From assembly GCA_038256935.1 (NCBI GenBank), contig JBBSJV010000018.1:1-18730 (forward strand): 18,730 bases of DNA. The letters run 5' to 3'. This stretch comes from JBBSJV01 sp038256935. GTDB taxonomy: Bacteria > Patescibacteriota > JACMRA01. The number at the start of each line of letters is the position of its first letter. The stretch's first letter is position 1. Shown here in pieces: positions 12,574 to 18,730 of this stretch. Below the pieces are notes generated by a model. It was not told the origin of the DNA. It worked only from the letters and a program-made list of their open reading frames with translations, and ran no database searches. The translations under genes and the position numbers were made by a program.

Positions 12574-14958
12574 ATGACTAGAAAATATACATCCAAAAAA
12601 AGCTCCAATAAAAGAATCAAAACTGATTGGAAATCTGTTACTCAAAAATCAGATAAATCAGGCTTTTTCTCCAAATTAAACTTTTTTAAAAAATCATCTG
12701 AGGATCAAATCCATCCGAGCATCCAAAGAAATACTTCTAAAATTACTAAAGAAAAGCTAAAGAAAACTTCTAAACCACAGCAACCTAGTAAGTCACAAGA
12801 AAAACCTCATAAATCGTTGATTATCCTTATACTTGGATATTTACTAAAAGTACTATTACTTCCATTTCAAATGGTTTTATTTCCTTTTGTATGGTTATTT
12901 AAAACTACTGGTAGCTGGTTATTTATCAGAGAGAGGGTTATTCAGATAGTCTTTGCTAGTCTATTTTTTGTGATAATATTTAGATTTGCTGATCTTCAAA
13001 TCATGAGTCAAGAGCCTGACTCTGCTGGGGTTAACTCTGAAATTGCCAACCTTTCTAGTATTATTTACGCTCGCAGAGGTCAGATCTTTATGCAAGATCA
13101 AAGTCAAAACAAAAATGATATTGCCATGACAAGTAGTGATTTGCAATTTCAAATATTTATAGATGCTAATCAATTGAAAAAGCAAGTTGAAAAAGGTCTT
13201 GTACTCCAAGATGCGGTTGCTGAATTAAGCTCAAGGCTAAATCTCACTTATAGTGATACTTTTGAAAATATCAAAAAAGAAATTGATAAAGAGAAGCCTA
13301 ATGCCAGTTTAGTTATTGCCACAAATGTTAGCCAAACTCAAAGACAAGCAGTGGATTATTTGAAGTCTAGTCAGCTAAATAAACAGTTTTCTTATAGTAA
13401 TTGGTTAGGAGTTACTCAAAAACAGGTCAGGACTTACCTGCAAGGTACAACACTTGCTTCAACACTAGGGTATACCCCGCCTTTTCAGATTGCCAGCAGT
13501 GAAATATTTACAAGATTCAAAGATTGTCAGGATTTAGTAAATAGTAATATTGCAAGAGGTACCAATCCAGGTCAGTACACAGTTGGATCATATGGTTTGG
13601 AGCAAAAATATTGTAGCCAACTTGGGGGATTAAACGGTAAGAAGGTTTCAAATTCTAATACCAACACAGGTGAAGTAGAAGTCCAAAATGGTGCTAATAT
13701 TTACTTAACTCTCGATTACAATATCCAAAGAGAAGCTGAAAGAATATTAGATCAAGCAGTCAAAGCTACTACCAATGAAAATGGCGGGCCAAGAAATGGG
13801 GCAATAATAGTTATGGAGGTTAAAACAGGAAAATTGTTAGGACTTGCTTCCTATCCTAGCTACGATCCTAATGATTACCAGAAATACTGGCTAGAAAACC
13901 CTGAATCCTTTAGAAATGCAGCCACAGGTGTTGCATATGACGTAGGATCGGTTATGAAACCTTTGACAGTAGCAGCTGCCCTTAATACCTACCAAAGTGG
14001 AGTTATTGAAAACGGTAAATTAAGAGGTGTTCCACCAGACTATAAATTTATTGATTATGATTCTAGAGGAAAGGCCTATGAAGAAGTCAATGGTAATATC
14101 AAGTATATCCAAAATTCTGAGGCCAGAAGTTATAGAGCACAGGGCAATATTGGCCTCAAAGAAACCATTCGCGACTCCATAAATACAGGTATCGCTAATG
14201 TCGTAGAAGAAACTGGATCCAAACAATTAAACGAGTACTTTACCAATAGGTTTTTACTAGGTAGCAGAACAGCTGTAGATTTACCTGGAGATGACGCTGG
14301 AAATATAACTAACTTTACAAAGGATATTAATTGTCAGTTTTGTTACGCAAATATGGGCTTTGGCCAAGGTTATACAGCAACCCCACTGCAGCTAGCTAGA
14401 AGCTTTACCTCCATTGCCAATAAAGGTAGGATTGTGGAACCATATTTGATAGACAAGATAGAATATGGGGATGGAACTATAGACGATGGTACTAGTACGA
14501 ATAGTGTCATAAAAAGAACTCAACCTCGCCAAGTCATTACAGAAAACACCGCCTCTTTAGTAACTGGTTATATGAGAGCTGTAGTTGAAGATGGGTTTGT
14601 AGGTAGTGAGCAAAGTCCTGCCAAAGTTGATGGATACTATATGGCTGGAAAAACTGGTACAGCTGAGGTCAACAGGCCTTATATTGTTAGAGACGCTACA
14701 GGCAAAATAGTCTTTGATGAAAGTGATCAGCCCATACTGAGGCCATGTGATTATAGCTGCAATAGAAAACGTGGTATCTACGATCATACTTTTGTTGGTT
14801 TTGGACCTGTTAGTAACCCCGAATACTTGATTATCGTAAAACTATCTGAGCCTAATCCAGGAAGGGTCAAAAACTTCTCCTCAGCCACCGTGGGAAGTCC
14901 ATTTGCCCAAATGATGAGTTTTACTTTAAACTATAACAGAGTAACAAGAGATTATTAA
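12574..14958 (+). CDS. Class B penicillin-binding protein (peptidoglycan transpeptidase)
   Basis: The 794-residue enzyme cross-links peptidoglycan at division or elongation (FtsI/MrdA type; which one is not decidable). A long Lys/Ser-rich cytoplasmic N-terminus (1-80) is followed by hydrophobic segments (about 82-116 and 128-148), a dimerisation domain starting at ARRGQIF, and the transpeptidase domain. Active-site motifs are S-V-M-K (Ser459, Lys462), S-I-N (535-537) and KTG (693-695). I start at the ATG at 12574 because an upstream in-frame TTG overlaps the promoter. Six or more periplasmic cysteines occur in pairs (for example INCQFCY, RPCDYSC), suggesting disulfides. The EVE gene starts one base after its stop. 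Confidence 0.92.
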   Translation: MTRKYTSKKSSNKRIKTDWKSVTQKSDKSGFFSKLNFFKKSSEDQIHPSIQRNTSKITKEKLKKTSKPQQPSKSQEKPHKSLIILILGYLLKVLLLPFQMVLFPFVWLFKTTGSWLFIRERVIQIVFASLFFVIIFRFADLQIMSQEPDSAGVNSEIANLSSIIYARRGQIFMQDQSQNKNDIAMTSSDLQFQIFIDANQLKKQVEKGLVLQDAVAELSSRLNLTYSDTFENIKKEIDKEKPNASLVIATNVSQTQRQAVDYLKSSQLNKQFSYSNWLGVTQKQVRTYLQGTTLASTLGYTPPFQIASSEIFTRFKDCQDLVNSNIARGTNPGQYTVGSYGLEQKYCSQLGGLNGKKVSNSNTNTGEVEVQNGANIYLTLDYNIQREAERILDQAVKATTNENGGPRNGAIIVMEVKTGKLLGLASYPSYDPNDYQKYWLENPESFRNAATGVAYDVGSVMKPLTVAAALNTYQSGVIENGKLRGVPPDYKFIDYDSRGKAYEEVNGNIKYIQNSEARSYRAQGNIGLKETIRDSINTGIANVVEETGSKQLNEYFTNRFLLGSRTAVDLPGDDAGNITNFTKDINCQFCYANMGFGQGYTATPLQLARSFTSIANKGRIVEPYLIDKIEYGDGTIDDGTSTNSVIKRTQPRQVITENTASLVTGYMRAVVEDGFVGSEQSPAKVDGYYMAGKTGTAEVNRPYIVRDATGKIVFDESDQPILRPCDYSCNRKRGIYDHTFVGFGPVSNPEYLIIVKLSEPNPGRVKNFSSATVGSPFAQMMSFTLNYNRVTRDY

Positions 14959-14959
14959 T

Positions 14960-15385
14960 ATGGCCAATTATTTTTTAGCAAAGACTGACCCTGAAACATA
15001 TTCGATACAAGATTTTATAGACGAAAAAATCACTCCTTGGACGGGGGTGCGCAATTACCAAGCTGTAAATGTAATAAAGACTTGGCAGGTAGGAGATGCA
15101 GTCCTAATCTATCACTCCCTAGGAGAAGCTAGCATCGTGGGACTTGCTAAAGTAATTGATGAGCCAAGACCAGATTTGGAAGATGAAAAAGGGATCAGCT
15201 GGTTTGCAAATCTGGAACTAGTCAGAGTCTATGAAAAAGAATCAAGAGTTAATCTTAAACAAATCAAAGAGTCAGGCCTGTTTACTGATTTTTCCTTAGT
15301 AAAACAATCCAGATTATCGACAATGCAATGCCCTGATAAATTTATCAATTGGTTAAGCGGGCAAGGTTTGGATTTGAGTTTGTAA
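14960..15385 (+). CDS. EVE-domain protein
   Basis: The 141-residue protein is a single EVE domain, related to PUA-like folds and to thymocyte nuclear protein 1. Diagnostic segments are YFLAKTDPETYSIQDF at the start, WTGVRNYQAVNVIKTWQVGDAVLIYHS (27-53), which forms the ligand pocket, VGLAKV, and the C-terminal RLSTMQCPDKFINWL. EVE domains are thought to read modified bases in DNA or RNA, and are known both in housekeeping and in modification-dependent defence. The start overlaps the end of the PBP transcript by one-base spacing, so translation is probably coupled. The gene ends against a hairpin repeat. Confidence 0.88.
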   Translation: MANYFLAKTDPETYSIQDFIDEKITPWTGVRNYQAVNVIKTWQVGDAVLIYHSLGEASIVGLAKVIDEPRPDLEDEKGISWFANLELVRVYEKESRVNLKQIKESGLFTDFSLVKQSRLSTMQCPDKFINWLSGQGLDLSL

Positions 15386-15456
15386 GCTTTGCTTTAAAGG
15401 CTCTCCATTTATAATCAGTATTTGTATCGTTGAATATTATTTTATCGCGTATTGAT

Positions 15457-15482
15457 TGTCATCGCGTACTTGTTACGCGATC
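15457..15482 (+). repeat. Hairpin repeat, copy 7 (ATCGCGTA stem, CTTGT loop)
   Basis: TGTC, arm ATCGCGTA (15461-15468), loop CTTGT, perfect complement TACGCGAT (15474-15481), C, then AAATTTTGTT. Four bases of each arm differ from copy 1 yet pairing is perfect. It lies between the converging EVE and RHS-fragment genes and could terminate both. Confidence 0.9.
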
Positions 15483-15511
15483 TAAATTTTGTTGTATACT
15501 CTAATCCCCCA

Positions 15512-16654
15512 CTAAACACGTGTATTATCTCTAATATACTTATCTCTTCCTGCAACATTTGGAGCAACTGATAGATCATAGTTTTGAGCAATGCTGCTGT
15601 GATGGGAGTTACATCCGTAGGGGAAGGTTGTATCTGTTTTGCAAATTGAGGCAAAGGCAATATCAGCTTCTAGTTTGTCGTAGGCTAGTTTTTCACTACT
15701 TCTGGCGTAGTCTTGCCAGGTGGGCACATAAAGATATGACTTATATATTGCTATTTCTTCTAAATAACTATTTTTGTTGTTAACAAAATCTGTAATTAAT
15801 CCTTGAGCTTTTAAATCTTTTTTATTTTTGACATCATTAAAAGCGTCAGCATCGTTTGCAGCGTTCTCTCTTTGGATTCTAGCTTCAAGGGCAAGAGATT
15901 CTGTATTCTTAGTTATTTGTGATTTTGTTTCTTCAAGAGAAGGTTTAGGAGAGGGGGTTGATGGGTTTGAAATAGGTTCAATTGTAGGGACAACTCCAAT
16001 GAATATATATCCATCCCACTCCCTACTCATTACTGAGTTTTGTCCTGACAACTGATAAGGACTGCCCGTGCCGTTACTCATTGAAGTTCCAACAAGAGAA
16101 CTATTCCCCATCGGATCGTACCCTACTCCATTTGCTAATGGGTCTACTGAGTAGAAGGTTGAGGTTTGCGTGTCGTAGTGTCTTCTACCAAAATTGAGGG
16201 TGTTACCTGCTTGTTTGTCTTTTTCAGATCCTGAAACGAGTTCAGGATGACGGGTGGAGAGATTTATTTCTTCCCATGATCCTTGATAACTAGGTAGTGG
16301 AATAGTATTGGAGATTAGATCTTCAGGATTGTTTAGTTTTATCTCGCTATTTAATTCTTTTAAGTATTCATTTAGATCTACTTTACTCTTAGTTCTGGAT
16401 CCAAATGGGTCAAAGCTTTGAGAGAAGATAGTTTGATTTACTTGCTTTGTTTCTTTTAGATTTCCAAGAGGGGTTTGAAGAGTTAGATCTACAGTATTTA
16501 GAGTTGTGGAGTGGACTGTGTTTTGGTGATCGCTGTGGTGGGTTAGGTTTAGGGTTACTTGAGATGTAGATGGTAAAGTTGGGTTTGCTATTACTTTTGT
16601 GCTTAGGATGTTTCTGGTTGTTGGGTCGTATGAGGAGATGGCTTTGCCTTCTAT
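15512..16654 (-). pseudogene. RHS-repeat core fragment without start codon
   Basis: A 380-codon open frame runs from a TAA at 16657-16655 to a TAG at 15512, but has no ATG, GTG or TTG until the ATG at 16111, 181 codons in. Residues include FSQSFDPFGSRTKSK and FGRRHYDTQTSTFYSVDPLA, matching the YDPFG and R-YD-x-x-x-x-F-x-S-DPL motifs of RHS-associated cores. The last ~200 residues, after a Pro/Ser-rich hinge, are helical and end NVAGRDKYIRDNTRV; I do not recognise a toxin there. It is probably the 3' part of a displaced RHS gene, or an orphan cassette. Hairpin repeat copy 8 is inserted in frame, encoding RHPELVSGS. Confidence 0.65.
16227..16251 (-). repeat. Hairpin repeat, copy 8, in frame inside the RHS fragment
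   Basis: On the minus strand: GTC, ATCCTGAA, loop CTCGT, TTCAGGAT, C. The stem is perfect and identical to copy 1. It is read as part of STRHPELVSGSEKD in the RHS frame without disrupting it. Confidence 0.9.
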
Positions 16655-16688
16655 TTATCACTTATTTTAATAACAGGATTTGATAAAA

Positions 16689-17045
16689 TTAATTTGAGGC
16701 CATATAATAGCCTACAAAAGAAAAGAATTCCATGTAACTTGGAGTAACTAGGAAAATTAGAACAACAAATATAGTAAAAATCAAGTAAAAGGTAATTATT
16801 CTAAGCAATTGGTTAGTAAGTAATAAAGTAAAAGATAACATTAACAAAGCAACCCCAATAATGCAAACTGGTAAAGAAAATTCATTTAATAAAGAATAGA
16901 ATGCTGCTAGCGACACTGCTGAAACTAAATTTGCGTAAAAGGTTAAAAACGTGATTAGGTGTTTACTATTTTTTAAGTTGAGTTTAAATATTTTAAAAGG
17001 ATTTACACCTTTGAACATTTGTTTAAGCGGGTTAGTTATAAACAT
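16689..17045 (-). CDS. Small membrane protein, candidate immunity protein
   Basis: The 118-residue protein has a basic N-terminus (FKGVNPFKIFKLNLKNSKH) and three or four hydrophobic segments (about 30-50, 55-75, 78-103). I recognise no family. It is the last of a same-strand series of small genes between a toxin-tip fragment and the RHS fragment, 9 bases after the next membrane protein gene. That position fits immunity proteins of polymorphic toxins, many of which are small multi-pass proteins, but this is inference from context. Confidence 0.6.
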   Translation of the reverse strand: MFITNPLKQMFKGVNPFKIFKLNLKNSKHLITFLTFYANLVSAVSLAAFYSLLNEFSLPVCIIGVALLMLSFTLLLTNQLLRIITFYLIFTIFVVLIFLVTPSYMEFFSFVGYYMASN

Positions 17046-17054
17046 ATATTTATT

Positions 17055-17333
17055 TTAATAGAACCTATCTTTAATTATTAATATCAGTAACGCTCTTCCA
17101 ATAAATGGGATACAGCAAAGAACAATCATTAACAATATGAAGTTGTCTGATTTAGCCCTTCCTATAGTAAATCTATTAGTCGACAGACCAGATTTTTGTG
17201 CAATAACACTGTAAATTATCAGGTAAGAAATTGACGATATTATCCAATATATTTGAAATACTACTTCATTTAAAGTTAGAAATAACAATAAGATGAGGCT
17301 GTCGATTATGAAAAAGTTAAATAATTTAGACAT
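17055..17333 (-). CDS. Small membrane protein, candidate immunity protein (paralogue of next gene)
   Basis: The 92-residue protein has three predicted membrane helices (about 6-22, 28-45, 66-87). Its end, CIPFIGRALLILIIKDRFY, matches the end of the 17464-17736 product (ILPIIGSFFNVVDLMRKTKS) and of a remnant at 17746-17811 (FIPIVGTAFLIIEIIKQSK). These therefore form a duplicated family. No known domain. Codon use is very AT-rich, with no Shine-Dalgarno. Confidence 0.6.
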   Translation of the reverse strand: MSKLFNFFIIDSLILLLFLTLNEVVFQIYWIISSISYLIIYSVIAQKSGLSTNRFTIGRAKSDNFILLMIVLCCIPFIGRALLILIIKDRFY

Positions 17334-17463
17334 TATATTTTGAATTAATGATTAAATAATATTTCCCCTGTTAGAATAAAACCTAGATCTACTGATAGTA
17401 GTTTGAGTTTACATAGTCGCATTGCCTTTTGACTAGATAAGTGGTATTACCTGCTTATTAAGA

Positions 17464-17736
17464 CTATGATTTAGTTTTCCTCATAAGATCAACTACATTG
17501 AAAAAGCTACCAATAATCGGTAGAATACCAATTCTATAAAGATGAGCATACTCATCATAAAAACTAATAAATGTTTCATCGTTTTTTTTTCTTATATTCC
17601 AAAGTAGATTAATAATAAAACTTACCCCTGAATAAGCTAATAACAAAATTATTGAAATTAAATTCAACCCAATTTGATACATTAATACAGAAATGATTAT
17701 ATGGAGAATATATGAAATAATAAGTATTAAACGCAT
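17464..17736 (-). CDS. Small membrane protein, candidate immunity protein
   Basis: The 90-residue protein has two N-terminal helices (about 3-20, 24-46), a polar stretch (RKKNDETFISFYDEYAH), then a final hydrophobic IPIIG-type segment. The C-terminal motif is shared with the preceding paralogue and the remnant beside it. No family recognised. About 130 bases without coding capacity separate it from the 17055-17333 gene. Stop is TAG. Confidence 0.58.
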   Translation of the reverse strand: MRLILIISYILHIIISVLMYQIGLNLISIILLLAYSGVSFIINLLWNIRKKNDETFISFYDEYAHLYRIGILPIIGSFFNVVDLMRKTKS

Positions 17737-17745
17737 AGTATAAGA

Positions 17746-17811
17746 TTATTTACTTTGTTTAATAATTTCTATAATTAGAAATGCCGTTCCTACTATGGGA
17801 ATGAAATATAG
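17746..17811 (-). pseudogene. Remnant of a third paralogous small membrane protein
   Basis: A 21-codon frame, LYFIPIVGTAFLIIEIIKQSK then TAA, is preceded at once by a TAG and has no start. It aligns with the C-termini of the two small membrane proteins downstream. It occupies the gap between the TPR gene and the 17464-17736 gene, as a decayed duplicate would. Confidence 0.5.
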
Positions 17812-17853
17812 CTACCAGGAAATATCAAATACATTGAGTTGCGAAAATAAGAA

Positions 17854-18219
17854 TTAAAGACTTTCTAACATTTGTTTTACTACTGCTTTTTTACTTGGAT
17901 CTGTAATCGCATCAAGATACTTAAGGCCGTATTTTTTTGCACTTACCCTATCGTTTATTTCATAAAGTGTGTCAAATAAATTACCTAATATTATTGGATT
18001 ACTTGGATCAAAATTATGAGCCAACAAATAATAATCTACAGCTTTTTCTTTATCGTTCAAAGCATATGAAATTTCACCTAACATGAATCGAATGTTTTCA
18101 TAATCATAATTAGGATAAATTTTAACAATCTCTAAATATTTTTTTAAAGATTCCAAATATGATTTTTCTTGATAGAGCTTAAAGCCTGATTGTTCTAATT
18201 CATTTACTTTATTAACCAT
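17854..18219 (-). CDS. TPR-repeat protein, candidate immunity protein
   Basis: The 121-residue protein is built of about three tetratricopeptide repeats: ELEQSGFKLYQEKSYLESLKKYLEIVKIYPN, then NIRFMLGEISYALNDKEKAVDYYLLAHNFDPSN, then PIILGNLFDTLYEINDRVSAKKYGLKYLDAI. TPRs are protein-binding scaffolds and give no enzymatic function. It starts 12 bases after the stop of the toxin-tip ORF on the same strand, the standard place for a cognate immunity gene. No signal peptide, so a cytoplasmic toxin-neutralising role fits, by inference. Confidence 0.72.
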   Translation of the reverse strand: MVNKVNELEQSGFKLYQEKSYLESLKKYLEIVKIYPNYDYENIRFMLGEISYALNDKEKAVDYYLLAHNFDPSNPIILGNLFDTLYEINDRVSAKKYGLKYLDAITDPSKKAVVKQMLESL

Positions 18220-18231
18220 ACTTATATGTAC

Positions 18232-18723
18232 TTAATTTTTAGGGTAAATATGTTCATTTGTTATTTTATTATTTCTAGGACTACCAGGATATTTTGGTTC
18301 AAATGTTTCAACATTAATATGAGGACCCTTGGGATCACCATGAAAATTATCAATGTCGAACCTAAGTTGTTTAGTACCATCCGCGGACTTTAAAATCACA
18401 CTTCCATTTGGTGCATAATCTTTTTTGTAGCCAGATCCTAAGAAATCGTCAATGGCATTTAAGCTCTTATCGACATTTGGACTTCTTGCAGGATTAACTT
18501 TATTACTAGCACTACTCAACCCCTTCCCAACTCCATACGCCAAAGCACCCCCGACTCCTCCACTAATACCGCCTACTGCAGTATCACCTGCAAGTTGTCC
18601 AATGTCAATTGTCCCTGTGGTGTTTAATTGAGTACCTGCACTATTAATTGCTCCAAAGCTTGCTCCTGAAGCTGTGCCTGATCCTATGGTTGTAGTTCCT
18701 ATTGTGGATACAGTAGTTGCGGA
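18232..18723 (-). CDS. Polymorphic-toxin tip fragment: Gly-rich linker plus C-terminal toxin-like domain
   Basis: The frame is open from just after a TAA at 18726-18724, with no ATG; the first usual start is a TTG at 18543. Codons before it encode a Gly/Ala/Thr/Ser-rich stretch (for example GDTAVGGISGGVGGALAYGVG) typical of pre-toxin linkers in RHS and related exotoxins. The last ~80 residues (GTKQLRFDIDNFHGDPKGPH, then NVETFEP and NNKITNEHIYPKN) form a compact domain with several His, resembling nuclease-type tips of polymorphic toxins; I do not assign a family. A TPR gene follows at once. It is most likely an orphan tip or a disrupted toxin 3' end; the parent gene may lie beyond 18730. Confidence 0.6.
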   Translation of the reverse strand, partial: SATTVSTIGTTTIGSGTASGASFGAINSAGTQLNTTGTIDIGQLAGDTAVGGISGGVGGALAYGVGKGLSSASNKVNPARSPNVDKSLNAIDDFLGSGYKKDYAPNGSVILKSADGTKQLRFDIDNFHGDPKGPHINVETFEPKYPGSPRNNKITNEHIYPKN

Positions 18724-18730
18724 TTATATG

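Noticed and set aside
16410..16661. 83-aa minus-strand ORF rich in Lys, Ser, Asn and Pro
   Set aside because: It lies out of frame over the RHS fragment; the alternative frame has clear RHS motifs.
1..18730. UGA reassigned as Gly or Trp (codes 25 or 4)
   Set aside because: Long conserved genes are uninterrupted under the standard bacterial code and use GGN and TGG throughout.

Overview
The window is an AT-rich bacterial chromosome segment with tightly packed genes, almost no Shine-Dalgarno sequences, TAA/TAG-only stops, and many small dispersed hairpin repeats. Gene content (polynucleotide phosphorylase with large insertions, a greA-rplU-rplQ-rplM-rpsL cluster, a class B penicillin-binding protein, many reduced or orphan genes) suggests a small-genome Gram-positive-like lineage. 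A member of the Candidate Phyla Radiation (Patescibacteria) is the best guess. That assignment is inferred from gene style, not proven by a marker phylogeny.

Layout. 1-1735: 3' part of an HD-domain phosphohydrolase-like gene, convergent with a HAD phosphatase gene. 1803-4331: pnp. 4332-4893: a gene-free repeat island with hairpin repeats and a degenerate 19-nt periodic array. 4894-7039: greA plus ribosomal proteins L21, L17, L13 and S12 in one operon, ending in a hairpin-repeat terminator. 7040-7333: a second repeat island that abuts a glycoside-hydrolase-like gene lacking its N-terminus. 8591-9877: a ferric-reductase-like membrane protein and a NUDIX hydrolase. 9878-11169: tRNA-Gln, tRNA-Leu(GAG) and tRNA-Leu(CAA), interspersed with a 73-nt structured repeat (two near-identical copies with compensatory stem changes, one diverged copy), a duplicated bidirectional terminator and a candidate structured RNA. 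11170-11712: HAM1/RdgB-type nucleotide pyrophosphatase. 11713-12092: gene-free but dense in long-range complementarity, a candidate non-coding RNA. 12093-12524: a stand-alone LigA C-terminal HhH-BRCT protein, divergent from a class B PBP with a clear promoter, followed by an EVE-domain gene. 15512-18730 (minus strand): a polymorphic-toxin style region with a glycine-rich linker plus toxin-tip fragment, a TPR protein, three small membrane proteins (probable immunity genes), a 22-codon remnant related to two of them, and a start-less RHS-core fragment.

Together the genes cover translation and RNA turnover, nucleotide housekeeping (HAM1, NUDIX, HAD, HD), wall synthesis, and a decayed or orphan-cassette toxin/immunity locus. 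The most unusual signals are the hairpin repeat family (a GTC head, an 8-bp covarying stem and usually a CTYGT loop), one copy of which sits in frame inside the RHS fragment, and the structured repeats between the tRNA genes.
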